64,000 nt of DNA from Psychrobacillus lasiicapitis (GTDB lineage Bacteria; Bacillota; Bacilli; Bacillales_A; Planococcaceae). The notes beneath the pieces were generated by a model. It searched no databases. It worked only from the letters and a program-made list of their open reading frames with translations, and was not told where the DNA came from. Both the position numbers and the translations under genes were made by a program. The stretch spans positions 328,508 to 392,507 of the forward strand of contig NZ_VDGH01000003.1 of NCBI RefSeq assembly GCF_006861795.1, read 5' to 3'. This document shows, piece by piece, positions 8,647 through 16,613 of this stretch (position 1 is the stretch's first letter; each line of letters opens with the position of its first letter).

Positions 8647-8925
8647 ATGACAGAATTTCCTACAATACATACGAATATTTGGGACTCTCTTTGGGCGGTA
8701 CCAGTTATCATTGTGTTAACTGAAATTTTAAAAAGAGTGCTACCTATTCGTCCGCAATACATATCGACTATTGCCACGTCTATTGGACTTATCATTTCTA
8801 TTTTTATAAGCCACCCGCATAATTTAGCTGCAGGTATTTTTATGGGTTTTTTTTATAGTGGAGCGGCGATAGGATCCTATTCTTCCATTAAAACTTCCCT
8901 TATGGCTTACCGTAATCGTGCATAA
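8647..8925 (+). CDS. Small two-to-three-segment membrane protein, holin-like
   Basis: The 92-residue product has hydrophobic stretches at about residues 13-25 (LWAVPVIIVLTEIL), 38-51 (STIATSIGLIISIF) and 58-76 (AAGIFMGFFYSGAAIG), ending in a short basic tail. Size and layout resemble phage holins and holin-like proteins, but no lysin or phage gene is nearby, so the function is unassigned. An in-frame TTG at 8587 was rejected. The ATG at 8647 follows an AAGGAG site at good spacing. It is divergent from marR and closed by a strong terminator. Confidence 0.6.
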   Translation: MTEFPTIHTNIWDSLWAVPVIIVLTEILKRVLPIRPQYISTIATSIGLIISIFISHPHNLAAGIFMGFFYSGAAIGSYSSIKTSLMAYRNRA

Positions 8926-8953
8926 AAAACCGAGCATAATCGCTCGGTTTTTC
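8925..8953. terminator. Bidirectional intrinsic terminator
   Basis: AAAAACCGAGC pairs with GCTCGGTTTTT around CATAATC, with T runs on both strands. It separates two convergent genes. Confidence 0.85.
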
Positions 8954-8954
8954 T

Positions 8955-9410
8955 TTAGAAACATTGAAAAGATGAGATTCTATTTAAATCTGTTCCATAA
9001 TATGTCCACATACGTCCAGTCCATCTAAATCCAGCTACCGATCTTCTACCAACAAAGGTTGGATAAAACCAGAAAGAATTACCGTTTATGAGCCAGATGT
9101 ACGTATTTCGGAATAAACAACCCCTTATAGCGCCCGGGTCAACCGCAAAAGCTGATACAGATTGCTGCTGACGTTGCGGCGTAAATGACGGCGGTGGGTT
9201 AGTTGGTGGATTTCCTTCTGGGTTTTGTTGCTGCCCTGGTGGAAAACTAGGGGGAAATGAAGGTCCTTGTTGCCCCGGAAATTGCCCGGGAAATTGCCCA
9301 GGGAAACGACCAGGGAACTGATCTATTGGTGGCATCATATTACCCGGGAAACGTGTACTGCCTGAAGAAAATGGGTTTTGATCTTGTGGAAATGGAAATT
9401 GATTGTTCAA
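8955..9410 (-). CDS. Pro/Gln/Gly-rich protein with a conserved C-terminal domain, probable spore-surface protein
   Basis: I do not recognise a named family. The 151-residue protein has an N-terminal half rich in Pro, Gln, Phe and Gly with repeated FPGQ/FPGR units (about residues 28-50) and PP-rich linkers. The C-terminal 60 residues are globular and aromatic, including IRGCLFRNTYIWLINGNSFW and a final QCF. The low-complexity repeats and the lack of a signal peptide resemble spore coat or exosporium proteins. The start is TTG, with AGGAGG placed correctly. A sequence reading CATATACTA on the minus strand just upstream fits a mother-cell sigma-K or sigma-E -10 element. The assignment to spores is inference. 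Confidence 0.6.
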   Translation of the reverse strand: MNNQFPFPQDQNPFSSGSTRFPGNMMPPIDQFPGRFPGQFPGQFPGQQGPSFPPSFPPGQQQNPEGNPPTNPPPSFTPQRQQQSVSAFAVDPGAIRGCLFRNTYIWLINGNSFWFYPTFVGRRSVAGFRWTGRMWTYYGTDLNRISSFQCF

Positions 9411-9413
9411 CGC

Positions 9414-9466
9414 AAAAATCCTCCTTTTCTTACATTGTCAAATTAGTATATGGGGGGAGGATTTTT
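9414..9466 (-). promoter_or_regulatory. Inverted repeat around a sporulation-type -10 element and the ribosome binding site
   Basis: AAAAATCCTCC (9414-9424) and GGAGGATTTTT (9456-9466) are perfect 11-bp inverted arms. The arm nearest the gene contains its AGGAGG. Between them, the minus strand reads CATATACTA (9444-9452), an exact fit to CATAnnnTA of sigma-K; no good -35 was seen. If transcription starts further upstream, the RNA hairpin would mask the ribosome binding site. Confidence 0.4.
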
Positions 9467-9484
9467 ATGGAACGGTGATTTGCC

Positions 9485-10657
9485 TTATCGAATATAAAAA
9501 AGTGCTTTTTCTATTAATTGTTCGCTGGATATTATGTTATCTCCTCCTCCTTGTGCCATTTTTTCATTGCCTCCTCCTTTCCCATTTAGGTAGGGAAGAA
9601 CATTTGCAACTAATTCTTTCATGTTTTGTTCTACCAAGTTGCCTTTTGCAGCTACTATTTGTAGTTTGTGTTCATTTTCCGAAACAAATAAGCAAGTTGT
9701 TTCAGGTGAGCTAGTTACTACTGTCCGTGCTAATTTCTGCAATGCTTGAATAGTACGGTTATGAAAAGTGGCTGTAATAATCGATGTTTCAGCTTTCGAT
9801 AGTAGTTCTTTTGCTTCGTGATGTATGAGCGTATCTTTTAATTCATTTATTTGTTTTTCAAAAGCTTTTCCGTTGTCTAGCAATGTCTTTGCTGCATCGG
9901 GTAGCTTCTCTTCTGGTGCATTTAAGGTGTTTATTAAATTTAGCAAAACCTGTTGCTTGCGATGTAAATGCGCAAGGACCCTTTCTCCGCAAATGAATTC
10001 TACTCGGATATGGCTTTTTTGTTTTTCTGTTCGTAGTATTTTAACGAGTCTAACTTGTCCTGTTTTTTCAGGATGAGTACCTCCACAAGCGTTGTAATCG
10101 AAATCAGGGATGATGACAAGTCGTATATCTTCTGTTAAAGTAGTGGCTTTTCGTAACTTGTACTGCTTAAGCTCTTCTAAAGTAACCCACTTCGTATCGA
10201 TTGGCCAATTTTCCAAGATGATTTGATTGGCTAGCTTTTCAGCTTCATTTAGTTGTTCTTCAGTAACAATAGACGTGTCTAAATCGATTGTTGCGCTTTC
10301 TTTTCCTAAGTGAAAACTAATCGTTTGGAATCCAAATAAGCTTTCAAATGCAGCGGATAATATATGCTGTCCAGCATGTTGTTGCATGTGATCAAACCGT
10401 CTATCCCAATCGATAGAGCCTTCCACTTTTTCTGTATTAACTTGTAAGGGTTCTGCGAGAAAATGTCTAATTTCCCCGTCGATTATTTCCACATCTACAA
10501 CCGGAATTCCATTTAATGTACCTGTATCATGTGGCTGTCCACCACCAGTAGGGTAGAATGCAGTTTCTGAAAGAACAACGTAATCCTGTTCTTGTTTAAT
10601 GACTCGGGCAGAAAATGTTTGGATATATGGGTTTTTATAATATAACTTTTTAGACAT
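9485..10657 (-). CDS. Alanyl-tRNA editing protein AlaX-L (DHHA1-containing)
   Basis: The 390-residue protein is a free-standing relative of the alanyl-tRNA synthetase editing domain. It hydrolyses mischarged Ser- or Gly-tRNA(Ala) in the cytoplasm. Zinc-site motifs HMQQHAGQHIL (about residue 90) and CGGTH (about 190) are intact, and the TGGGQPHDTG loop near residue 36 is typical. A coiled linker leads to a C-terminal DHHA1 domain ending in NGKGGGNEKMAQGGG, the long AlaX-L form. The ATG is 9-10 bp after AGAAGGAGTGA. It stands alone, so its role as a quality-control enzyme comes from the family. Confidence 0.9.
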   Translation of the reverse strand: MSKKLYYKNPYIQTFSARVIKQEQDYVVLSETAFYPTGGGQPHDTGTLNGIPVVDVEIIDGEIRHFLAEPLQVNTEKVEGSIDWDRRFDHMQQHAGQHILSAAFESLFGFQTISFHLGKESATIDLDTSIVTEEQLNEAEKLANQIILENWPIDTKWVTLEELKQYKLRKATTLTEDIRLVIIPDFDYNACGGTHPEKTGQVRLVKILRTEKQKSHIRVEFICGERVLAHLHRKQQVLLNLINTLNAPEEKLPDAAKTLLDNGKAFEKQINELKDTLIHHEAKELLSKAETSIITATFHNRTIQALQKLARTVVTSSPETTCLFVSENEHKLQIVAAKGNLVEQNMKELVANVLPYLNGKGGGNEKMAQGGGDNIISSEQLIEKALFYIR

Positions 10658-10714
10658 GGGCCATTCACTCCTTCTATCGTTTATATTAAGAGTAATCCTA
10701 CTATTTGCAATAGT

Positions 10715-10726
10715 AATTGTACAATT
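10715..10726. promoter_or_regulatory. Perfect 12-bp palindrome upstream of the ASCH gene
   Basis: AATTGTACAATT is self-complementary and lies 8 bp before a TATACT that could be a -10 element for the ASCH gene. This position is typical for a repressor site, but the regulator is unknown. Confidence 0.3.
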
Positions 10727-10775
10727 GTTTTAATATACTGATAGTATAAAGGAACAAAGAATCGAGGAATTTATA

Positions 10776-11219
10776 ATGAATGTACAAGCGCAAAATTATT
10801 GGACATCCTTTTGGAAAGGGAAAGAAATGCCTGAATCTGTTAGTGCATGGCAATTTGGAGGAAGTCCAGATGAATTAGTCCAACTAGTTGTAAACGGAGT
10901 AAAATCAGCAACCTGTTCCGGGCATATATTTTATGAGATAGAAAATGAGGCACTACCAAAAGTAGATGATTATAGTATTGTATTAAACAGCAAAGATGAA
11001 CCTGTTTGCATCATACGAACTTCCGAAGTAAGCATAATGCCTATGAATGAGGTTCCAGTTGATTTTGCTTACGCAGAAGGAGAAGGAGATCGTTCCTACA
11101 AATATTGGCGTGATGTGCATATCGAATTTTTTACAAAAGGGCTCAAAGAAGTAGGATTAACGTTTTCTGAGGATATGCTTTTAGTTTGTGAGCGTTTTGA
11201 ATTGATAGACGTCAAATAA
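10776..11219 (+). CDS. ASCH domain protein
   Basis: The 147-residue protein fits the bacterial ASCH (PUA-related) family. Key features are the WQFGGSPDELVQLVVNGVKSATCSG block near residues 25-50 in two adjoining parts, the beta-strand DYSIVLNSKDEPVCIIRT, and FAYAEGEGDRSYKYWRDVHIEFF in the second half. ASCH proteins are thought to bind RNA or modified nucleosides; E. coli YqfB cleaves N4-acetylcytidine. The conserved Lys, Thr and Glu positions are present here, but the substrate is unknown. A VOC protein gene follows 12 bp later, so the two are probably co-transcribed. Confidence 0.8.
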   Translation: MNVQAQNYWTSFWKGKEMPESVSAWQFGGSPDELVQLVVNGVKSATCSGHIFYEIENEALPKVDDYSIVLNSKDEPVCIIRTSEVSIMPMNEVPVDFAYAEGEGDRSYKYWRDVHIEFFTKGLKEVGLTFSEDMLLVCERFELIDVK

Positions 11220-11231
11220 TGGGGTGAAAAA

Positions 11232-11885
11232 ATGTTTCGGGCAGTAAAGTTATATACAGATAAACTAAAACAACTTAAGGGCTTCTATGGAAATGTATTA
11301 GGGCTTACTATTCTTGAATCAGGGGATGAGTTTTTCAAGTTATCTATCGGTACGTCCACATTAACTTTTCAAGAGTCTTCTCACAATACTGCATACCATT
11401 TCGCTATTAATATTCCGGGAAACCAGTTTACTTTAGCAAAACATTGGGCAAAAGAGAGAGTTACGTTAAATAGAGAAGACGCAGTGGATGAAATTTACTA
11501 TTCTCGTTTTAATGCAGATGCATTTTATTTTGAAGATCCGGCAGGCAATATAATCGAACTAATTGCAAGACGACATGTAGATAAATGGAGTGATTTCAGT
11601 ATTGATTCCCTTATAAATCTTAGTGAGGTCAGTATAACTACTCCTTTTGTCCAGGAAGTAGGAGAGCAAATACAGGCCATTGGTGTACATGTTTCAGGAC
11701 ATGTGGATATTGATCCAAAAGAGCTTAACTTTCTAGGGAGTAAGGATACATTTATTTTATTGGTCCCACCAAACAGAAGATGGTATTTTTCTAAAAAAAT
11801 AAGTATAACTTCACCTATCGAAATAGAACTTACAGATGGTCAAACAATTAGTATTTCGGAAGATGGAAAAATAAACATAATATAA
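11232..11885 (+). CDS. VOC (glyoxalase/bleomycin resistance fold) family protein
   Basis: The 217-residue protein has an N-terminal VOC domain. It starts KLYTDKLKQLKGFYGNVLGL, and the second metal-side strand is AFYFEDPAGNIIELIAR near residues 97-113. The C-terminal half is a second, more diverged module (SEVSITTPFVQEVGEQIQAI onward). VOC proteins include dioxygenases, lyases and binding proteins, so no reaction can be named. The gene follows the ASCH gene after 12 bp with a GGGGTGAAAAA ribosome binding site. It resembles Bacillus CppA-like and YcbJ-area VOC proteins only in fold. Confidence 0.75.
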   Translation: MFRAVKLYTDKLKQLKGFYGNVLGLTILESGDEFFKLSIGTSTLTFQESSHNTAYHFAINIPGNQFTLAKHWAKERVTLNREDAVDEIYYSRFNADAFYFEDPAGNIIELIARRHVDKWSDFSIDSLINLSEVSITTPFVQEVGEQIQAIGVHVSGHVDIDPKELNFLGSKDTFILLVPPNRRWYFSKKISITSPIEIELTDGQTISISEDGKINII

Positions 11886-11992
11886 CGAAAACGACTAATA
11901 CGCTATCCTAGCAGTATTATGCGAGGACTACGAATAATAGTGTACAATGGAAGAACAATAGATTGTTCGAAATTACAAAGCGGGTGATTTGA

Positions 11993-13009
11993 ATGGGAAA
12001 TGGTTTAAAGGAACAAATTGAACATACTCAAAAAGAAATTGGTTTTTCGGGATCCATCCTTGTAAAACAAAGAGAGCAAGTCCTTGCTAAAAGCAGTTAT
12101 GGCTATGCCAATCGAGTAGATACAGTAGACAATGAAATAAACACACGATTTGGAATAGCATCGGGATGCAAAATATTTACAGCGGTAGCTATTAGCCAAC
12201 TTGTAGAAGAAGGGAAGCTTTCGTTCGATTCCAAATTAAAGGAATGCCTAGACATCTCCTTTCCAAATTTCGATGAAAATATTACAATTCATCATCTTCT
12301 GACTCATACTTCTGGCATTCCTGACTATTTCGATGAAGAGATAATGGATGACTTTGAGGAACTATGGATAGAAAAGCCAATGTATCGTATGAGACGTCTT
12401 CAAGACTTCTTACCATTCTTCCAACATGCCCAAATGAAGTTTAGCCCGGGTGAGAAATTTCACTATAATAATGCTGGTTTTATCGTACTCGGTTTAATCA
12501 TCGAGAAAGCAAGTGGCCTTGAATTTAAGGATTATGTACAAAAATCCATTTTTGAAAAAGCAAAGATGACGGATTCGGGTTATTTCGCATTAGACTCTCT
12601 TCCAGCAAAAACAGCACTTGGTTATATTGAACTCGAGGATGGAATTTGGAAAACTAATATGTACTCAATCCCTGTTCAAGGTGGTTCAGATGGGGGAGCC
12701 TTTGTAACAGTAGGGGATATGCTGAAGTTTTGGGATGCTCTTGTGAATCATAAATTATTAAGGGAATCATTGACGAAAACATTATTGACACCTCATGTAC
12801 AGGAAGAAGCGGATGATTTTTACGGCTACGGAGTATGGATAAAGAAAAAAGAGGATACTATTTTTAAGTATCACCTAATGGGATATGATCCAGGGGTAAG
12901 CTTTCATTCCTCCTATTATCCGGAAATGAATGCTAGCCTTGCCGTTTGCGCAAATATTTCTAGGGGCGCATATAAGATGATGAGTGAAATAGAGGAAAGA
13001 TTAAATTGA
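11993..13009 (+). CDS. Serine hydrolase of the class C beta-lactamase/penicillin-binding family
   Basis: The 338-residue cytoplasmic-type protein (no signal peptide) has the family's three motifs: SGCK as SxxK near residue 54, YNNAGF as YxN near residue 157, and HLMGYDPG in place of the KTG box. HHLLTHTSGIPDYFDE is a typical conserved segment. Members are esterases, peptidases or beta-lactamase relatives. The missing signal peptide and the HxG third motif favour an esterase/peptidase over antibiotic resistance. It is a single gene with its own GCGGGTGA ribosome binding site. Confidence 0.85.
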   Translation: MGNGLKEQIEHTQKEIGFSGSILVKQREQVLAKSSYGYANRVDTVDNEINTRFGIASGCKIFTAVAISQLVEEGKLSFDSKLKECLDISFPNFDENITIHHLLTHTSGIPDYFDEEIMDDFEELWIEKPMYRMRRLQDFLPFFQHAQMKFSPGEKFHYNNAGFIVLGLIIEKASGLEFKDYVQKSIFEKAKMTDSGYFALDSLPAKTALGYIELEDGIWKTNMYSIPVQGGSDGGAFVTVGDMLKFWDALVNHKLLRESLTKTLLTPHVQEEADDFYGYGVWIKKKEDTIFKYHLMGYDPGVSFHSSYYPEMNASLAVCANISRGAYKMMSEIEERLN

Positions 13010-13081
13010 TTTTTTTGTTCCTTACTTTTTTATATAAAATAACAATGGAATGAAAAAAAGAATGGAATACAGCACTTTTCT

Positions 13082-13149
13082 GAATACTAGAAATAGGAGG
13101 CGAAGTGGAACTGCGTTTCACGGGTTTTCCTCTTCTGCTATATGTATTC
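13082..13149 (+). other. Long imperfect hairpin, possible small ORF or RNA element
   Basis: Nested complementary segments form one imperfect stem: GAATAC with GTATTC, AGAA with TTCT, AGGA with TCCT, and GTGGAAC with GTTTCAC around TGC. An AGGAGG lies in the left arm and is followed by GTG at 13105. That GTG opens a 30-codon ORF (13105-13197) with a hydrophobic middle. Either a structured element or a small membrane peptide is possible; neither is established. Confidence 0.3.
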
Positions 13150-13224
13150 TTTGTATCGATAACATATAAATTGGATTATTTTATTTACAAAACATGATAA
13201 ACTGTATAAACGGAGGTGGACTTT

Positions 13225-13518
13225 TTGAAAATAACATCCTATGAGGTTGAAAAAATAAAAGACCCAACAGGCATTATTACGGGCGATCGCTATGAGTTTT
13301 TATTGGGGATCGAAGTGCCGGAAGATGACGAGTTATTTGATGAGGACAGCTCATTGGATTTACGAGTAATTTTAGCAGTTGTAGAAACGGAAGAAAGAAT
13401 CGTACAATATCATTTCTTGAATCGAAGCAATGGCAAAGTGTTAGACTTTGGACTTGAAGAGGAAGAAGAAGTGGAAGTTTTTGCTTTTTGTAAAGAACAT
13501 TATAACGAAGCAATTTAA
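13225..13518 (+). CDS. DUF6509-like small acidic protein
   Basis: The 97-residue acidic protein begins MKITSYEVEKIKDPTGI and has an EEEEEVEVFAFCKEH C-terminal end. This pattern matches a small Bacillales family (DUF6509) of unknown function. There is no signal peptide or membrane segment. The TTG at 13225 is the start: the in-frame GTG at 13216 is part of the GGAGGTGG ribosome binding site. It is a single-gene unit with a strong terminator. Confidence 0.6.
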   Translation: MKITSYEVEKIKDPTGIITGDRYEFLLGIEVPEDDELFDEDSSLDLRVILAVVETEERIVQYHFLNRSNGKVLDFGLEEEEEVEVFAFCKEHYNEAI

Positions 13519-13524
13519 AACCGA

Positions 13525-13556
13525 AACCGAGAAGGGACGTTCTTCTCGGTTTTCTT
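13525..13556 (+). terminator. Intrinsic terminator
   Basis: AACCGAGAAG pairs with CTTCTCGGTT, followed by TTCTTCTTTT. Confidence 0.85.
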
Positions 13557-13616
13557 CTTTTGTAAATTGGGGTAAACTGTAATGTACAAAGATTTCACAA
13601 AAAGGTGGCCACATTA

Positions 13617-15158
13617 ATGGAAATTACCAATTTAATGGAATATATCAACATAACTGAAGTAAAAAATGCAAAAAAAATAGATATAACAGGACTTGCTTAC
13701 AATTCACGTAAAGTGGAAGAAGGACAAGTGTTTGTTTGTATAAAAGGGTTTAAGGTAGATGGACACCAGTTTGCTGGACAAGCGGTTGAAAATGGAGCGG
13801 TAGCACTTGTAGTAGAGGACTTTATCGAAGGTTTGGAAGTACCTCAGTACAAAGTAGAAAACGGTCGTATTGCACTTGCAACACTTGCAGATGCTTTTTA
13901 TAATCACCCAACTAGAAAATTAAAAACAATTGGCATTACTGCGACAAATGGGAAGACATCTACTTCGTTTATGACAAATGCTATATTAGAAAACCACGGT
14001 TTGAAAACAGGGTTAATGGGCACTGTTGTGGTGAAAATCGGTGATTATGCAGAACCATCTGAGCTGACGACACCTGAATCTTTAGATTTACAACGATTTT
14101 ATGCACAAATGGTAGAAGAGGATGTAACACATGCGACAATGGAAGTATCTTCATCTGCGCTTGAATTGAATCGTGTAGGCTGCGTAGACTTTGATATTGT
14201 TACTTTAAATAATATCAGTCGTGAGCATATCGATTTACATTCATCCTTTGAAAATTATTTTGAACATAAATCTAGCCTTATTCGTAACGCTGGTGAGGAT
14301 AAAATAGCAATCTTAAATTTAGATGATACGTATTCGGCCTCCCTTGTCAATCAAACAAAAGCGGAAGTCATCACTTATGGTGTGGAAGAACAGTCTGCAG
14401 ATGTTACTTGTAAAAACCTCGATTTATCAACTGGTCGTGCACAATTTACAGTAGTCATTTCTAAAGATATCGTTACGAAGGATCTTGTTATTCCAAAACA
14501 ACAATTCCAAATTGAACTTTCTACACCAGGTTTCCATTCTGTATATAATTCGATAGTTAGTATTATAATTGGTCTATTATGCGAAGTGCCTGTTGAAACG
14601 ATTCAAAAAAGCTTAAAAGAGTTTGTTGGAGTAGAGCGCCGTTTCGAAATTATCTTTGAGGATGACTTTAAAATTATCGATGATCACTTTGCAAATAGCG
14701 GGAACATTGATATTACATTAGGTACATTAGAAAGAATGGATTTTAACCGTATTTGTCTTGTGTATGCAATAAGAGGAGATCGAGGAGTTACCGTGAATAG
14801 AGAGAATGCGGAGACAATTGCAAAATGGGCGCCTAGACTCGGGATACATGAAGTGATAGCTACATTAAGCCGATCGCATGTAACTCAAAAGGACGTGGTG
14901 TCAGATAGCGAACTTGCCGTATTTGAAGAAGTAATGGAAGAAGCAGGAATTAATGTACGTTTATATGAGGAATTGCCAAATGCAATTGAACAAGGCCTAC
15001 AGAACATCGAAGAAGGTGATCTTGTATTACTTGCAGGATGCCAGGGAATGGACTACGGTGCAAAAATAGCATTAGAACAACTGGAAACAATTCGACCAAA
15101 TGTAGACAAAAAGAAATTATTCCAAGCACTTGAAAAACGTGTAGCTGGTAATTCATAA
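13617..15158 (+). CDS. Divergent MurE-like Mur ligase family protein
   Basis: The 513-residue protein has the three-domain plan of MurE: an N-terminal UDP-binding domain (SRKVEEGQVFVCIKG), a central ATPase with the P-loop GITATNGKTSTS near residue 110 and MEVSSSALELNRVG, and a C-terminal ligase domain. MurE ligases add the third residue to the peptidoglycan stem peptide. Two hallmarks are absent: the DNPR-type motif that reads meso-diaminopimelate, and the usual DYAHxPD stretch, here DDHFANSGN. It stands alone outside the division cluster, so it is likely a paralogue with another amino-acid or acceptor substrate. The ATG at 13617 was chosen over a GTG inside the ribosome binding site. Confidence 0.8.
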   Translation: MEITNLMEYINITEVKNAKKIDITGLAYNSRKVEEGQVFVCIKGFKVDGHQFAGQAVENGAVALVVEDFIEGLEVPQYKVENGRIALATLADAFYNHPTRKLKTIGITATNGKTSTSFMTNAILENHGLKTGLMGTVVVKIGDYAEPSELTTPESLDLQRFYAQMVEEDVTHATMEVSSSALELNRVGCVDFDIVTLNNISREHIDLHSSFENYFEHKSSLIRNAGEDKIAILNLDDTYSASLVNQTKAEVITYGVEEQSADVTCKNLDLSTGRAQFTVVISKDIVTKDLVIPKQQFQIELSTPGFHSVYNSIVSIIIGLLCEVPVETIQKSLKEFVGVERRFEIIFEDDFKIIDDHFANSGNIDITLGTLERMDFNRICLVYAIRGDRGVTVNRENAETIAKWAPRLGIHEVIATLSRSHVTQKDVVSDSELAVFEEVMEEAGINVRLYEELPNAIEQGLQNIEEGDLVLLAGCQGMDYGAKIALEQLETIRPNVDKKKLFQALEKRVAGNS

Positions 15159-15165
15159 TAACGAA

Positions 15166-15201
15166 CAAAGACCGAGGATATGCATAACGTCTTTGGTTTT
15201 C
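15166..15201 (+). terminator. Probable terminator of the Mur ligase paralogue
   Basis: CAAAGAC pairs with GTCTTTG around a 16-nt loop and is followed by GTTTTC. Confidence 0.4.
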
Positions 15202-15232
15202 ATCGAAATGAAGTTGAAAACATTTCCCAAGT

Positions 15233-15255
15233 AGCCCAGTTCCGCGAACTGGGCT
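15233..15255. other. Perfect hairpin between convergent genes
   Basis: AGCCCAGTT and AACTGGGCT pair perfectly around CCGCG. No T tract follows on either strand. It may help end transcription of the VOC gene or be a small repeat. Confidence 0.45.
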
Positions 15256-15284
15256 ATTCCATTAAAGCATACTTTCGCTTTAAA

Positions 15285-15638
15285 TTAACATTCACAAATC
15301 ATTAATATATTTCCATCAGGGTCTTTGAAATTAAAATAATGATTATGTTCAATTTCTGTAATCAAATTTACACCCTTATTACGCATATACTGAAATGCTT
15401 CTTCAATGTTTTTAGTATTTAAGTGGAATGGCGGTGTTTTAAATATTCTTTCCTCTGAATGAATTTTGCTATCCAATACGATCCCTGTACCTTCCATAGG
15501 AATAACGTAAAGGTGACCAAACTCAATTTTCCCCTCTGTTTTTAACCCTAAAATATCAGAGTACCAATCTCTCGCGTTCTCTATATTGCTTACCGGAATA
15601 AATACTGTTCCAATTTGATTTAAGATAGGATTATTCAT
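15285..15638 (-). CDS. VOC family protein (glyoxalase-like)
   Basis: The 117-residue protein is a single VOC domain. The first beta-alpha-beta unit reads GTVFIPVSNIENARDWYSDILG, and the last strand FNFKDPDGNILMICEC ends the fold. Catalytic metal ligands are not clear, so it may be a binding protein rather than an enzyme. Annotated relatives are often called glyoxalase/bleomycin resistance proteins, which says little about function. The ATG has an AGGAGGG ribosome binding site on the minus strand. It is isolated from its neighbours. Confidence 0.8.
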   Translation of the reverse strand: MNNPILNQIGTVFIPVSNIENARDWYSDILGLKTEGKIEFGHLYVIPMEGTGIVLDSKIHSEERIFKTPPFHLNTKNIEEAFQYMRNKGVNLITEIEHNHYFNFKDPDGNILMICEC

Positions 15639-15744
15639 AAAAACCCTCCTTTAAATTTTTTATATTTAAACATTCCATGTAACTTATATAAAATCCTGTC
15701 TTTTTGAAAGAAAATTGTCCTATATGAGTTAATAAGTATCCAAC

Positions 15745-15790
15745 AAAAAATGACTATCCAATCGATATAAAATTGGATAGTCACTTTTTA
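15745..15790. terminator. Bidirectional terminator after the arsR-type gene
   Basis: TGACTATCCAAT (15751-15762) pairs with ATTGGATAGTCA (15772-15783). An A6 run on the left and a T5 run on the right serve both strands. Confidence 0.85.
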
Positions 15791-15813
15791 ATGTTTATGC
15801 CGGAAGATAATCT

Positions 15814-16167
15814 TCAATCGGTCTCTTTGTTTTTTCTGCTATCTTCTCCGTCGTTTTCGACTACATACTTCAACATAGACAACTTATTATTCCAAAACTG
15901 ATCATAATAAGAAAGCCAGTCTTTTAACTCTTGAAAGGTTTCTGGTTGTAGGTGATATCTTTTTTCTCTACCGACTTTTTGTCCGCTCACTAAATTGGCT
16001 TCTGAAAGTATATGAAGATGCTTTGCAATTGCTGTTCGACTCATCGGAAAGTGGGAAGTAATCTCCGATATAGGAAGTTCTTTATATGCGAGTAGCTTTA
16101 AAACTTCTCTTCGCGTTGGGTCTGCTATTGCTTGAAATACATCATACTTTTGTGCAGAAGAAGACAA
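15814..16167 (-). CDS. ArsR/SmtB family winged-helix regulator
   Basis: The 117-residue protein has the ArsR fold: QAIADPTRREVLKLLAYKELPISEI (in two adjoining parts), then the recognition helix SRTAIAKHLHILSEANLV and the wing GREKRYHL. No metal-binding cysteines are present, so it belongs to the non-metal group that usually accompanies AHSA1-domain proteins. Its TTG start directly follows the TAA of the upstream AHSA1 gene (TAATTG) with no clear ribosome binding site, so it is probably translated by reinitiation. In most such pairs the regulator comes first; here it is second. Confidence 0.88.
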   Translation of the reverse strand: MSSSAQKYDVFQAIADPTRREVLKLLAYKELPISEITSHFPMSRTAIAKHLHILSEANLVSGQKVGREKRYHLQPETFQELKDWLSYYDQFWNNKLSMLKYVVENDGEDSRKNKETD

Positions 16168-16590
16168 TTAATTTTCAACAGCCTTTCGCAAACCGTTTTG
16201 AATAATGCCTACCCAACCTTGGGACATTGTTTCACGAATAATAGCACTTTTTTGGTTCGCTTTTGGAATGATTGCTTCCGGCTCTTTCCATCCACCATGA
16301 ATGAGTGTGAACTCCGTTTGATCCCCTAATTCTTTTAAAATAAAGGATACGACCCAACCATCTGTATCCCATATAAATGTGAGCTTATTAGGAGCATCTA
16401 TTTCCGTTACTTTGCAAGGAGATGGTCCGAAAGGTGATTGAATATGAAATTCATGACCTAATTCCAGTTTAAAATCATTTGGCATAAACCATGAGGCAAT
16501 GCCCTCGGATGTTGTTACTGTATCCCACACTTTTTGAATGGGAGCATTTAATACGATCGTTTGTGTAATATCTGGTAATGTATTTTCCAT
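16168..16590 (-). CDS. AHSA1/SRPBCC domain protein
   Basis: The 140-residue protein is a START/Bet v1-like fold of the activator-of-Hsp90 (AHSA1) type. It starts [20 protein letters not shown], with [13 protein letters not shown] next and [12 protein letters not shown] and [10 protein letters not shown] near the end. Such proteins bind hydrophobic ligands in a cavity; the ligand is unknown. A longer in-frame start at 16635 is possible, but that region holds repeated operator-like sequence. The ATG at 16590, preceded by CAGGGA, is preferred. It is co-transcribed with the ArsR regulator that follows. Confidence 0.85.
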   Translation of the reverse strand: MENTLPDITQTIVLNAPIQKVWDTVTTSEGIASWFMPNDFKLELGHEFHIQSPFGPSPCKVTEIDAPNKLTFIWDTDGWVVSFILKELGDQTEFTLIHGGWKEPEAIIPKANQKSAIIRETMSQGWVGIIQNGLRKAVEN

Positions 16591-16613
16591 CGGTTTCCCT
16601 GCTTTCATGTTGG

